From the NCBI GenBank assembly GCA_026770025.1, contig JAMXDE010000031.1:372001-436000 (forward strand): a stretch of DNA of 64,000 nucleotides, written 5' to 3'. Below, piece after piece: positions 39,219 through 52,900 of this stretch. A program made the translations under genes and the position numbers. Every line of letters begins with the position of its first letter. Within the stretch, counting starts at the first letter, position 1. The notes below the pieces were generated by a model. The model ran no database searches. It was given only the letters and a program-made list of their open reading frames with translations, and had not been told where the DNA came from. The DNA comes from Craspedostauros australis. Taxonomy: Eukaryota > Bacillariophyta > Bacillariophyceae > Mastogloiales > Achnanthaceae.

Positions 39219-42200
39219 GAGGATGAGGCGATTTCAGGAACGACCGCACGGTGCAACCACGGGCAAGGATGGAAGGAATGCTGGTAAAATAGAATGCGGC
39301 ATTGCCCATGAGATATGAATGCCATGGGCCCATGGTGCAACAGTGTGGCGTTCTGATAGAGCAGTGCAGCATTGGCCAGATGGGCGGCTGGGCGAAAAGT
39401 GAGGCTCCCTTCTGCTCGACTGTCTTCAAGTTATGATTGATCAATGATTGAAGAATGTGATAGAGTAGGGCCAATGGCTACAACTGGTAGTATTGCACTC
39501 TCCTCTATTCGAGAGAGGAAGCCCACTTGCGCTACTCCGCTATTGTTGTGGGTTCTTCGCTGCACACTCTGCGCTCTACTCAGATGCTTGTTCACGTGAA
39601 CATTTGAATGAGGGACGAGTATCAAGGAAGAAGTAGAGCAGTACTGCGCAGTTTACGTCGAGGTTTTGGTCTGGGCGAAATTTGTTTGTGGTTTGGTGCA
39701 GTTTGCGGAATCAACATGTGCAACGTGACATCTTTGATGGTTGGAGTTGGAGTCACGCATGTCGAGAGTGACCAAAGAGTGATGTTGGCGCGCTGGTGTG
39801 GTGAATGGAACAACTCCATCGTAATGGCATCACGCGAACAAACGCAATACTATGCTGCCAACGTACTATATTCCGCAACATGCAATTCGGAAACAGAATC
39901 GAAGCAACGGAAGGACCTTCACCACCATCATCGTCACCATCATCATTGATGTCGTCGAACAGAAAAGAGGAGCTCTGGATCGTACAATAAACTCGTCCCC
40001 AATTCAAAAGTGCGTGTGAACGACTATGACGGATCACGACGCAACCTTTTTCGTCGAGAAGAATTCATATCTGTACATCACATCGCCGGAATCGCGCTTC
40101 ACTTCTCAAGGTGTGCCTGGCTTGTACGAGTACTGTACACACTTCGCGATACTGTTTGCAGCACTCGTGCTGAGAAACAGGATTCAAGAAAACGGAACAG
40201 CAACCACAGACGAGATGGGAGCGCACGGCCCCACAATTACTCGTACCACGACACGCCCCGATTTCGGCCGCCATGGTCACAATTTGAATTTGTCGTGCGT
40301 CACATGGTGTGATGGGAAACACGAACAAACTTAAAACGCAAGAGAAGCTGGCCGAAAATCGTCGCCGAAAGAGACGGGCATGCCTCTCTGTTCGTACGCC
40401 ATCTCATGTTTGGTGGGGCTTGATGGGGAGAGAGGGAGAAAAACATGAACGAGAGAGGAGAGGAGAGCCACGAAGCATCAATCCACACCGCATCCGCTGC
40501 TATTCACCATCTGTTTCCATTCAGCAGATGCCTCCATGTCAACAGAGAGTGCGTTTGAGGCTCCCCGGGATCATCGGATAGCTCGCCGAGTGCCAGAATG
40601 GAGAGAGAGAAAAGCGTGTGCAATGACACTGCAGCCAGGAAGGGATGGTGGCTGGCTTCGTCGCTGTTGTCGTTGCTGTTGTTGGTGTCATCACAGCGTA
40701 TTCAGCGATACTCGCACCCTGTGATAGTCGTTGCGATGACCGTTGCGATTGTTGCGATTGTTGCGTGAGGATCGGAAGGTCATCATCGTACAAATTTCCC
40801 AGGAATTGATGGCGAAAATTTATCTCCCAGTTGCAACTGGCACTAAATAGTGAGTGGTTATACAGTTATATAACCGTTAACGACGGGTAACTCAAGTATG
40901 TGTGAAGTTGGTGTGTGATGCCTCGCTTGAGTTGATTGGTTTCCGTTGATGCCGATCTGACTTCCGTGACTTGAAAAAAATAAGTGACCTGACTTGATGT
41001 GTGTTGTGTGTGTTGGCGTTTCTGTTGGGTCCTTTCTCTTTCTGGCATCAACGATCCAAGGGGGAAGGCGTGCGCCATGTCCGTTTGCTTGTGTCTGTGT
41101 TGGTGTTTGTGTGCGCTCGTTCAGTGCGTTTTGTGACTCGGAGGGATTGGGACACACAGAAGACGGAGCAAGCGGGCCGAATCAAGTCAGGTCTCGTGAA
41201 GAAGTGGCGACAAGAACACGAAACCGACTTGACGGACGGAGAATCGTGGATGGCGCCAAGAGGCGGTGGGAACCAAGAGGGACACCGATGACGGCGAGGG
41301 GGATCAAACTGGGACACATCAAATAATTGCGCAACAGAAACAAGCAACGGCAACCACGGTAATAACGCCAGCATTCGCGTGGAGGGGCAAAAGACGAACA
41401 ATGGAGGGCTCTTCCGGCGTCAACGCACAAGCCAAAACACGACATCGTGCGCCTGCGGGCGATGGCACCAACACGATGCACATCCATAAAACCAAGGCCT
41501 CGGAGGAAATCCCAACCCAAGGCACCCTCCGTTACGCCTGTATCCCAGAGCATAGTCGTACCTCATCACCATTGCTGATCACGATACAAACACGGAAGCA
41601 ACGAAAGCAACGAAAGCAACCAAAGCAACAGCGACCATTACCGATAAGATAGAATAGCTGGCAGTACACTCCGGCTGGAACTCCGTTGCCGACACAAGAC
41701 AAGACTTGCAAGAAGCCAAAAAGGGCGGGAGGTCGATCGTGTGAGCAACCAAGAAATCAACGGCACTCCCAACAACACTGCCGACACCAATTCCAACACC
41801 TCCACCGACGACCCAAGAACAACATCACGAGCGGCAACAGAGAAACGACAACAGCAGATAAACCGGCCGGTCCAAGAACAACAGAACATCGCAAGCGGCC
41901 ACAAACAAACCGAACGCTGTCGCAACAAGATCTGTCAGCCGTTGGTCTCTTACTCCTGCTGGTGTCACTGCTGTTGGTGCTCTTGTCCACTTCTCATCAT
42001 CAGGGGCGATCAGGGGACGAGGCATTTGGTGAACTGTCCGATCGATCACTGCACAAACAGCGCGAGATCTTCCCCGGGAGCAGAATCCGAGGAACATCAA
42101 GGAGGCGAGGCACCCACGGTTCCAATCTTTGTCTCGGTTCGGAAAACAGTCTGCATCAGAGCATCCACACATCAAGAACTGCAGCAACGGAAGCGCTGCT

Positions 42201-42339
42201 GAAGTCGATCACATTACTGCTACGACTACTCTGCAGACATTCTCATCTGCGGGGCAATCGAACTCGTCCTTCTCTCACTTTCATTCACTGACTGCAAAAG
42301 AAAACGCAACGCCATCTATAACCGGCAGACCACAGCACC
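39219..42339. other. Long intergenic region, no supportable gene
   Basis: About 3.1 kb. Open frames here are short or of low complexity (for example 41686-42291, rich in Arg, Ser and Thr and lacking an ATG start). The last few hundred bases probably hold the 5' leader of the ankyrin gene. Confidence 0.5.
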
Positions 42340-45300
42340 ATGAACGCAACCAACCCAGCACCCTCCACCTCGGCCACCAACCCGTCACCGCGCCTGTTCC
42401 GCGCGGTCGCGGAGAAGGATTACGATGCGCTGATCGAACTCTACGCGAAGAACGCAACATGCTTCGTCCATTCCTACCTCGCCATGAAGGAGCAGTGGGA
42501 TCGAAAGCGAGCTCAAAGGAGCAACACCTGCGGCAATCATGGTCGTGCTCGTGGCGATCCTTCCGGTCATTACGTTAAAGCAGGTAAGGGCAAAGACATC
42601 GTCGCAAGGCATCTGTGCAAGGCATCTGTGCAAGGATTATTTGTTCTGTCTGCCGCATCAACACAATCCAGCAGGATCCATCGCCACATCTCGCATGATG
42701 TTCGCAAGGGGGAGGAGATATCATGCGACAAGCCACAGCGTGTTTGCAGGTTCAGTGTATCGTGTGCCGTGCATCGTGCGCTGCTTCTTGACCTTCTTTA
42801 CTGAGCTCCTTTCATGCATCGTGCTATACTTTTCTAACATGTGACATCCCTGATCGAAACCCCAATCCCAACCTTACCGAACGCAACCCGCACTCATGCT
42901 TCGCAGAGGAAAAGCTCGATGAGTATGACCTGCAAGAGCAGCAGCCAGTTTTCCAGTACGACCCAAGCCTTCTGGCGAGATTGAGTCCGTTGTCACAGGC
43001 AAAGTTGGAGGATGACACATCCTACTTCTACCTCTTGCGTGAGTTGAAACGATACGCCCCAACGTCGCCTCCAGGCAAAACAGGCGAAGCAGCATCAACA
43101 GCAACCCAACATGACGGCCATCCTAACCACGCGGAAAGAGACGATCGGGCTCGTAGCGATGACATGGACACCACCTGTTCCGATGATAGCGATACCAATA
43201 CGGATGATGCGGCTAAGCAACGCTATGCTTACCTCCATCCGGAGCAACGCCGTCGCGATCATCGCGGAGATCACGCAGCACAACACCAAGACCGCGCTTC
43301 GTCGGCGGCTGCCGCTGCTGCGTACAGGCATGCGCACACCCCGGACGACCTCGTCTGCGTTTCCAATGATGCCGATCGCTTGCTGTGGGAGGCCTCCATG
43401 ATCCTCAGCGACTCGCGACCTCCTCAGAACTTTGTGGTGTACGACAAGGAGGGGTCGCTTCAGCCGAACAAGCATGTCAGCACCAACGGCACCAACGCCA
43501 ACGGCAATAGGTCATCGACAGCATCTGCGCCAACCTCAGCAACACCTGCTGGCAGCGCGCCACCGATCTACGATGGGAGCGTCGCCAACGCAACACCACC
43601 AGCCATCCACAACAACAACAACAACAACAACTACCATCATCAACAGCAGCAGCAGTACTTGTTCGGGACGGACATCGCTGCATCAGGCTCTGGCACCATC
43701 CTTCACTTGGCATGTGCCATGGACGAGCCGTTGCTGTTGGCCTTCCTGCTTTGCATGGGTGCGAACGCATGCGCGCCGCACACCGCCTTCCGCCGACTGC
43801 TCATCCACGAAGCAGCCTGCAACGGATCCTTCAACTGCCTCACTCTTCTCCTCGAGCTGGGTGAACGTTGCGCCGTGGAGGAGTACGCCAAGCACCAACG
43901 ACAGTCGCTGTACTACTCTCACGAACAGCAATCGGCGACCGCGTCTCCCATGCCATCGGGACAGTCTGTCAACAGCGAAGCGTGCGACAGATACTCACGA
44001 GACGTTTCGAATCAGCACCTTCGCGCATCACCTCCAACATCTTCGCTGCAGCAGTTGCAAGCCACGGCGCAACAATCTCTGGATAAGCCATTGGTGCTCC
44101 CCACATGGAATGGTAACGGCGATCGATGCCAGTCTCGCTCAGGACGTTCCTCCAGTTCCATGCCTTTGCCAAAGACCTCCATCTCCCTCACTCCCAGAAC
44201 ATCATCCTTCGGGCAGAGCATCCCGACTTCGGATCGGTTCAACCTCCAATTCCAGCAATGCGGCGAACGCTTGCTGTCATCGCCGATGGTCTTGGATTCT
44301 GAGGATGACATCATGCACATCAATTCTAATGGGAACAGCCAGTGCATCCCCAGAAACGAAGGAGGGACCGATTTCTTGTCCATTCTGCGCGCATTCCGCC
44401 GTTGCGTGCACATGATGCGATGCAACCAGTGGACCAAGCTGGACGCCGCCCGGTATCTCATGCAATCCTATTTCGATCGTTTGATGGACAGCACCAAGAC
44501 CACGTTGGCACGATCCTGCACATTCCGCCATCCAGCGAAAGCAAAGCCACAGCAACAAGGTTCCCAGAACTTGCACGCGGACGGGGGACAAGAACGTATG
44601 ATGGGCAGCACCTCATCGTCGTCGACTTCAGGATCATCAGCATCATCACAGTCGTTCCTTTCCATGTCTTATCACTCGCACGGCATGTATCCCAGGTCCA
44701 TGGGATTGGGCTATTCTCTCTTCCGTCCATGCGCCGATGGTCACGGAAACACTCCATTGCATTGGGCGGCCTTCAAGAACGAGCATAGCTGCGTTTCCCT
44801 GCTTCTGCAATACCATGCCGATCCCAACGCGCGCGCGCACCCCTCTGGTTGGACGCCGCTGCATGACGCAGCTTACAGCAATTCCTTCGATTCCATCGGG
44901 CTCTTGCTGGATGCTGGTGCATATGTTGATGCGCGCGCCAACAGCGGTGCCACCCCGCTCTGTTTTGCCGCCCAGGAGGACGCAGCGGAAGCCGCGGAGA
45001 TTCTGCTGCAACGTGGAGCGAATCTGACCGCCCGCTGCGCCAACGGACCACACCGCGATGGCAATGCAACAGCCAACAATGGACGCCGTCGCCAGCAGCA
45101 GCAACAGCAGCATCCCATGGGACACCCACCTCATTCGCGTTTCAGCGGGTACACACCGTTGCATTACTGCGCGCATTACAATGCCCACCGTGCCGCCAGG
45201 TTTCTGCTGCAACACCACAGAGCCCAGTGGGCGATGGAAACGCCGGATCTGAGCGAACGGTTGCCAATCCACATTGCTGTGGCCCGTGGAAGCAGCGACG

Positions 45301-46397
45301 TCCTGCGAGAGTTGCTGCATGCCGGCGCACGCATTGATGTGCGCCCGCAAGAAGAGCAACGGCAAGATCGCGGCCCGAGCCCCATTCCACCACCGCGCAA
45401 CATCACCACGGCGCTCTTTGTGGAGAACAGAGGAACAGCCACAACGACAGCCACTGCAGGTAGAGCAAACGGCAGTCAAGGAAGCCAGAGCAACGCAGCC
45501 GAATCAACCCAGAGACACAGAGGCACCAACGCGGTGGCATCGACCCCATCCACCGGTGGTGCGGGCAATGCTCGTGAGGTATCGCCCGAAACACCCATGC
45601 GTCGTGCGCAAGCGCCGAATCCGGAGAGACTCACGACTCCCCGTCGGTTGCGATTCCCGCAGCAGCAGCAGCAGCAGCAGCAACATTCACGCCAACAGCC
45701 AAGAAGAATTGCTGGTGATAGAACCTCCACGGTGAGACAGCCGGGACCAGTCGCCGATGCCTTGTCGAGCTCGATGGCGCTCACGATCTCGCGCACAGTG
45801 TCCTCGTCATCGGCATCGTCTGCATCATCGACGTCCTCCTCCATGTCATCACCGGGCACGCCCGTGTCGTCGCCAATCCTGCGATCCATGATCCCGTCGC
45901 AGCCAATCACATCGTCCAAGCCATGGAACTGCTTGACCCAGCACGCCATCGACGAGTGCCGCACCTTGATCTCGCAGGCCGAGCAGTCGTGGTCCCCGGC
46001 CCGCCACCTCCTCTTCACTCCGTACGATCGCCGGGCTGTGGTCGAGCTCTTGCGCGTCGGAAAGCGTCTGGAGTTGAAGGGCACTGGAATCTTCACCGAG
46101 CTGTGGCCCCTCGTGTTGTCGTTCTGTGGTCGTGGTTGGTTCGACGTCGCTGCGAACGGTGGTGTTTCCACCGATGCCATCATGGTCGCAAGATCCTCGC
46201 CGAAGAACATCAACCATGCGCCACTGACACTGAATGCAAGCATGGGTGGTGACTCCACCGTTATCCACCAAATCAACAGCCAGGATGACTACGAGATGGG
46301 TGATGGCAGCCAGTACGACGATAGCGGTGACGATGACAGCGACATCAACGGCAACCATGAAGAAGACTTTCTCGCGCTTCCCACTTTGGGCCGATGA
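42340..46397 (+). CDS. Ankyrin-repeat protein
   Basis: Two exons (42340-42583 and 42907-46397) with a 323-nt GT-AG intron give about 1244 aa. The joined frame reads VKA|EEKLDEYD. Exon 1 (81 residues) begins with a Ser/Pro-rich stretch and a helix pair RLFRAVAEKDYDALIELYAK, itself ankyrin-like. One ankyrin pair lies near 344-400 (TILHLACAMDEPLL). The main block of five or six repeats is at about 695-895, with TPLHWAAFKNEHSCVSLLL, TPLHDAAYSNSFDSIGLLL, TPLCFAAQEDAAEAAEILL and TPLHYCAHYNAHRAARFLL. A C-terminal conserved-looking module (about 1088-1163) ends ...LWPLVLSFCGRGWFD. Long Ser, Asn and Gln tracts fill the gaps. Ankyrin stacks bind proteins; the partner cannot be guessed. No enzyme domain is seen. 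Confidence 0.85.
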
Positions 46398-48524
46398 AGA
46401 GCACCGCAACCAACATCGTCACTCTGCAACTTCCTTGTTGCTGCAAAGGCGCAGCAGAACGCAACACGCAACGGTTGACATCAACATAGAGAGTACAGCT
46501 TAATCCTAGACACGGGGAAGCGATGGGCGGGAAACTGCAGGCGCACATCAATGAGCGCAGGCGAATGGACAGAATCAAATGGAGCCGCTCTCCTCCTCCC
46601 ATCTCCAAGCTGCCTCGCATACTCGTGCATGTGATAATGCAGCAGCAGCCAACAGCAAGAGCAATAGCGATAACATTACCAATCGCAATAGCACAAGCAA
46701 TAGAAAAGAATATCCAGAGTTATTCTACCTACATACTATGCATGTGGTGTGATAGTACGAATCTGGAAGTTGCTGGGAGGCTTGCGCTGCAACTGCTTCC
46801 TCGATAGCACAAGGCAGATTCCCGCGAACTATCTCGATTTCTCCATGGAGTCCCGTTTCGCATAGTACTCGGGAACAAACAAGCGGAACTCTGTAGTCGC
46901 ATGAATCAATCATTTCCAACCAACCAATCGTCGTTCGTGGAAAGGTGAGGATGTATCACGAACAATGACATCGCCACTTGATTCCGAGCTGCGAATTCGC
47001 GCGATGGCCATCACAGTTTCTCGTTCGCGCCAACAACGAAGAACACATCGCTGTTCTCTCTTGTGTTGGTTCGCCATCAGGGTGATGAGGATGATGGAGA
47101 TGAGGATGACAAGCATCAATCCTCTTTCTCCTCCGTTCCGTCGACGGCACAAGGGTTGGAGAACGAAAGATGACGACGGGCAGTTCCCTCCAAGTCAGGG
47201 GGCTTGTTTGGAGGAGGCGACGAAGGAGATTCTCAGGAACTCACGACGTCCATCAACTCCGAGAAATCAGTTGGAAGCCTCAGTCGCCGCGAACGAACAA
47301 GAGGCCACAAGGAATGAAGATCACCACACACATCACCATACCACACCAATGCTTTCGCATGGTTTCGCTCTCTCCACGGGCTGTCTCAAATGATGACATG
47401 ACGAGCCTCGTTTCCACTCTACACTTCCACGATAGTAGGATAGACCTCACTGCGATGTGCTCAGATCAGATGTGAATCCTTCGTTCATCGTACTGTGGAT
47501 GCGCGCGAACGCTTCTTTTGGCTGGTGCGTGGCGCTCAAGTTCTCGATGGGAGGCAGAAAGGGGCAGTCGTCCACCCGCTGGAGCGAAGAAGAAGAGAAA
47601 GCAGATTCATGCTCTTAGGCGGCAAGGCCAGCACGGTGCAGAGGATATTGCCTTTGTCATTGGCAGACGCTGATGCAAATGCAGATCGAAGAGCAGAAGC
47701 AGCAACATGGTCTTCTTGACAGAGATGTGCAATCGTTGTGGTTGGAGTGGGGTTGGAGGTGCGCCTTTTTGGCAGAGGAGAACATTGCGGTATTCCGGGA
47801 CTTGGAACTCATGGTCGTGAATCTTTATGGGACGTACCTGCGAGTGCTTTTGTCGCATTTATTGTTCGCCCCCTTGGTTGCATCTTTCAGAATGTGTGAT
47901 GTGATTTTGTGATGTGATTTTGTGATGTGATGTGATGTGATGTGATTTTGTGAGAGGAGGCTTGTGTGGACGTCGCCATTGCCTTTCTTGTTTGCCGCTT
48001 GCTCCATCGTCGGGCGTCCACTCCGATGCCTCGACGCAGTTTCGCAGGAATGAAACCAACGACGTCACTTATGGAAAATTGTCCAACAGAGACAACAGCA
48101 GTGCACAAGCGCAATGACAGCGCACCGTCTGCTGTGGGAGGAAGACCATCGATTGGCTTCGTGGTTCGTTGGGCACGGGATCTGTCGCGACAGAGTGGTT
48201 CCTCTTTTGGGAGAAAGAGCTGCATCATCGCAGCTGCTTGTCGTGTCGGACTGCGATTCGAAACATGACACCGAATTGAGAAACTGGGTGATGGGTTGAT
48301 CTTTCTCACATCGCCACAACGATGCAATCGGGCCGAGTGGATTGGTTTGAAACAAAGAGAACTACTCAACGTGTATTGCGCAAACATGCTCATAAAATCG
48401 AAATCCCAGCCGATCAACAAACCCACCACACGACACAGCACAGCGTATCACGTGCACTCGAACCAAGCACCACCATCCACAGTCCCAACCATCGCCACTA
48501 GCGCAGCCGTCAGCCGTCAGCAAC
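46398..48524. other. Intergenic region, no supportable gene
   Basis: About 2.1 kb. A 142-codon frame at 46965-47393 begins with ATG but has biased composition and no recognisable domain. A pentamer simple repeat lies at 47893-47956. Confidence 0.5.
47893..47956. repeat. TGTGA/TGTGATTT simple repeat
   Basis: Imperfect tandem units of GTGAT and GTGATTTT over about 64 bp. Confidence 0.85.
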
Positions 48525-49181
48525 ATGCCCGCACGAACACCACAGACGTGGCGAATCGCCGTTGCGATGATGCTCACAGCGATATCCTGCATGGGCCAAG
48601 CGCGTGGATTCCTCGTCGGCCAACAGGGTCGCCATCTCCCTCACGGACGACTCAGTCAGATCCATCGTGAGCACAACCCAAAATTCCACTCCAAGACCCG
48701 GCCGTCATCGCCATCGCCCACCTCTTCCTCCTCGTCGACATCGCTGCAGTTTGATCTGCAACCGCTGTGCGATATCGATGACTGTGCGCTGGAGAACTTC
48801 CAATTGATCAGTGATGGCATCGAGGCAAGCGTCGCCACATCTATGCAATCTCTCATGTCATTGAGTGACACATCGTCGATCGGTGCGCCAACCATCCCCG
48901 CTCCACATGGATCCTCCTTCGAAGTGCAATCGCACTTCATGACGGACTGCGCGCATGCGGTGCTTGACTTCCCCACCATCCTGGGCAAACCGCCGAAGAT
49001 GCTGCTGAACTACTTCAATCTCATCGGTCGGTTGCTGGTTCTCTCTGCGGATTACATCCCGGATCATGACATATCGATCGATGAGTTTGCCATCCAGGTC
49101 GTGCTGCTGGCCATGGCGCTGCAGGAGATCTACAACTCCGCAGTTGTACGCAGAGGAAGCAAGCCCGGCGCAGAAGAGTGA
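48525..49181 (+). CDS. Hypothetical protein with N-terminal leader, possibly plastid-targeted
   Basis: A 218-aa single-exon frame with ATG at 48525. Residues 10-25 form a hydrophobic segment (IAVAMMLTAISCMG) followed by QARGFLVG, which resembles a signal-peptide cleavage site with Phe at +1, as in secondary plastid import. The next 60 residues are rich in Ser, Thr and Arg like a transit peptide. The folded part (about 70-210) is acidic and ends in two hydrophobic helices (LLNYFNLIGRLLVLSADYI and FAIQVVLLAMALQEIYNSA). I recognise no family. The clear boundary between basic leader and acidic body, plus codon bias, support a real gene. Confidence 0.7.
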   Translation: MPARTPQTWRIAVAMMLTAISCMGQARGFLVGQQGRHLPHGRLSQIHREHNPKFHSKTRPSSPSPTSSSSSTSLQFDLQPLCDIDDCALENFQLISDGIEASVATSMQSLMSLSDTSSIGAPTIPAPHGSSFEVQSHFMTDCAHAVLDFPTILGKPPKMLLNYFNLIGRLLVLSADYIPDHDISIDEFAIQVVLLAMALQEIYNSAVVRRGSKPGAEE

Positions 49182-49904
49182 TCACCTGCCACGCCTTCCT
49201 ACTGTACTCTCTTCCGTGCACGTAGCCGCACATCACCATACACACAGAACGGCCTTCCATGAACATCAGCGCCCACCTGGATACTGCTCATGTTCCCCGT
49301 TTACATTAGATGATAGATACAACAAGACATTCTACCCAATGCACATACCATACCATAGAACAGAACATATCATACACATACACATAGTTCGGAATAAACC
49401 ATACTTCACTCCATACTCGTCCATACAACGTATTGTAGTTGTACTCTGGCAGCATTTGATCTAAGCAATGCCTGCCTCGGCGATACTCGTAGATACTACG
49501 ATACAAAACTGTTCCTGAGCCAGATTCGTGGAACACGCCAGAACCGCCCGCGAGAGTTCCGTAGCAAATTCGGATTCCGCCCAATGGAACTGTTCAGATC
49601 CTCCTTGTTCCGTCGACACAAAGGCATCAATCGTTGTTTAGTTCCTTTCTCTGTAGGCCACGTGACGACGAAACAGACAAGGTGGAAAGAATGCGGCCCA
49701 TGGTGAGAATGTACATGTGTGCTCAAGATAGGAACGCTGTAACATGTACCATACAAACTATGCACTCTAGATGTCTATTTGAGAAGCTGATTCCATCAGA
49801 TAGCTTCACTTTGCCCGTGTTCGTGCTCGTACTCATACCCATGTCCCCATTCGCATCCACACTCATAACAATCCATGCAATATAACCGACCAAGTCTGCC
49901 CAAG
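49182..49904. other. Convergent intergenic region
   Basis: About 720 bp between converging genes, AT-richer than the genes around it. No gene seen. Confidence 0.6.
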
Positions 49905-52900
49905 CTATCTCGACATTGCGCGGAACGATGACTTCATCGTGGCGGATGGATCGGTGATGGCTGACATGTCATCCCCGCTCAGCTTCGATTTCTTGCTGCT
50001 GCTGTCATCGAAGAACCCGTTAGACTTCGATGTTCCGTTTGAAGGCGGCAACTGGATGGACACTCGTGTGATCGCTGATTGACGGCGTGCCTTGGTGGAT
50101 TCGGATGTGGACTTGTGAGATGGTGTGATAGTGCTGAAGACTTCGTCCATGTCGAGCGATATGCGACCGGATAAGCTGTGGACGTCGTTGACACTGGATC
50201 CCATGTTGGTGTTTTGGAGGGATGGACGCCCCACAAGCTGACCGTCGCTGCCCATGCGATCATCCACGTACTCGCCGCGCACGTATTCCATGTGCTCGAC
50301 CTTGGCCTTCGCACCCCATTCAGCGTACATGTTTCTGGCGCGCGTCATCTGGTGTTGCGCTGCGGTCATCAGCAGGCTTTGGCTGGGGATGTTGCCCCTG
50401 TATTGGTTCGGATTCTCGATCATATTCACGTAGTACTCCGCCAGGAGCTCCGTCGCCAACGCTGCATCGTGCAAGTGACCTTGGTCCAGCGCTGCCTGGA
50501 TGGCTTCGTCGAAGCATGCCTTGACGACCGCCTCGTTGCACCGTGTTGCCGCCTTGATGTCTGCCAGCATGATGAGCTGCCTGTGAATGTTGGTATTGCC
50601 CTTCGCTTTATTCATGGAAGACAGGCGTCGGTGCCATCGACGGGCTTGCCGGAAGAAACGAGGGCGTCGCGTCGTGCGGGCCATCCCGGATGCGGCGATG
50701 CCGGCATAGAACATCCGCATGGTAGACACGATGTACGCCGTGTCCCGAGGCAGAACTCCCCACATCTTCTTGGACATGATGTGCGCGAATCGGTAGTTTC
50801 CGAAGTAAACGCCGAGCTCGCAGCGTCCCAGGAAGCCAAACAGTAGGCGGTACTTCTCGGAATGTCCATCGTGCACGGGGCGGAAATTCGCCAGCTCAAC
50901 CCAATCGATGCCGCTCGCCGATGGCATCGTTAGGTGTTGGATCGTGATCAGGATCTGCTCGGTCATCGAGGCCGTGGACCGCACTCGGTACAGGAACATT
51001 TGCTCCAACAGTTCCTCGGTGGCGATTTCCAATGGAAGCAGCGGGTACCCGCAACCATGAGCATGATGGATGGCACCCAGCGAATTCAAGAACGCGCTGT
51101 CGACGTCACCTGCTTGCATCCCCAGCACGTGTCCCGCCTTGTAAGCGTTGACGGTTTGCTCGTGGGTCGAATTCCAGGCATCGACCCAATGCGGCAGACC
51201 GAACTCGAGCACGGCCTGCTGTCGTCTGCAGGTCGACTTCTGCAGGATGAGCTTCGTGAGGTTGGCCAGCCGGCGGGCGCCTACCTGGTCTTTGACGTTC
51301 GCCAAGAACATGGCGTACTTGCCAAAGGCGAGAGCGGAGTATCCGCTGTGCCCATACCGGATGCAGATGCGGACCATGCGCAGCGACGAGCTGAGGAACT
51401 GGATGATGTTGTCGCAGTACACCGCTTGCGTCGACAGCTCGTTCAGCACTGCCATCTCTTTGTCACGGCGCTTGTCTCGCATACACGGGAGCCGCAAGAT
51501 ATCTTCGTCGGAATGGCGAGCGACGTACCGCCTCACAAACATGAGATCACGGAGGACCGGAATCAAGATGAATCGCTTCGGATACGAACCCATCTTGATG
51601 AGCACCTTGCGGTTCAATTGCAAGGCGTTGTCATGCTCTTCATTGCGTCCCAGCGCCGCTGTGAGGGAGATGTAGGTCGGCAGCTTGTCCTCGAAGGAAT
51701 GCGCATGTTCCAGCAGCACCTCGGCAAACTTATTGCCTCGCTCGAAATGGCTCTGGCAGAATTCGACTTCGACGATGGTGCGGTAGAGCTCCAGAGTGAG
51801 CTGATAATGGTTGCTCCATGGTTCCTTCAGCTTCGCGAAGCTCTTCTGGCAGCTGCACAGGTAGTTGGACGCCGCTTCGTAGGCGGCCATGCGAACGGCC
51901 TTCTGACCGACCTGCAGATTGAGCCTCGCGAGGAACAGCGGGTCGTGCTTCAGGACGTTCTGCGTCGCGTTGAAGTGATCCACGGCTGCATACCACATCC
52001 AGCCGTTATCATCGGGCGAGGTGTCAGCAGATTCGGGACCAGGAGGAGCTGGCTTCGTGAGACCGCAGCAGTCGTGGGTATCATCTTCGGGGCCAACCTC
52101 CTCGTGGTACACATCCATGGTGGACGACATGCCGCGCTGGAAGCGTTTGAGGCGCGCCAGCTTGAGCAGTCGGTGACCCATGTGGTACCGGTACTCGTCA
52201 CGCTGCGGTCCTTCGGGGACCAGTGACAGTGCGGCCTGTTGGATCCGATCGTGCGCGAAGCGGTACTCCTTGGACCCCATCGTATTTTGGAACAGGCCTT
52301 CCACGACGGCTTGATCCAGCACCTTGTTGAATTCATCCGGATGCAAAGATATTCCCTCCATCGCAAGGAGCCTGGAGAGAATGTCCATGTGGATCGCGGA
52401 TCTGTTGGTGTAGGCCGTGACCTTCAGCATCGATTGCAGGGTGGTGTTGACGGCCGAGAGGGTTTGGATCTTGGAGATGATCGCTTCGACGACATCGTTC
52501 GACAATCCTACGTTGACATCGACGCCCTTGAGGTTCCACTCCCAGCTGAATGTCATTCGGGAGAAGTAGAGGATGTTCTTGCGTATCAGCTCTTCGATCA
52601 TCTGGATGGTGAAGTAGACGTTGCCGCGGGTTTTGGCGAACACGATGTTGGTCAGTGCATGGATGCTGGTGTCATCGTCGTCCGCATCGTTCGGTGCGTC
52701 GGGGTTGTCCGCATTGGTGTCATTACCGCCATCGTCCTCCATCTTGAGACACATCTTGAGAAAGTCGGTGGTCTCTTCCATGGTCAAGTTGGGAACGTCC
52801 AAGACGGGTATTGATCGGACCTGCATGATATCGCGAAAGCAGTTGGATAACGGGTGCTGCGGCGCGTCGAATTGATGCTGTGGTCGCTGAGGTTGCCGCT

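Noticed and set aside
41686-42291. 201-codon frame upstream of the ankyrin gene
   Set aside because: No ATG start, low-complexity Arg/Ser/Thr/Leu composition, and other frames in the same stretch are similarly open.
50934-52226. Plus-strand open frame of 430 codons
   Set aside because: It lies antisense to the ATPase gene, is rich in Arg, Val and Gln and shows no domain; a codon-bias shadow.
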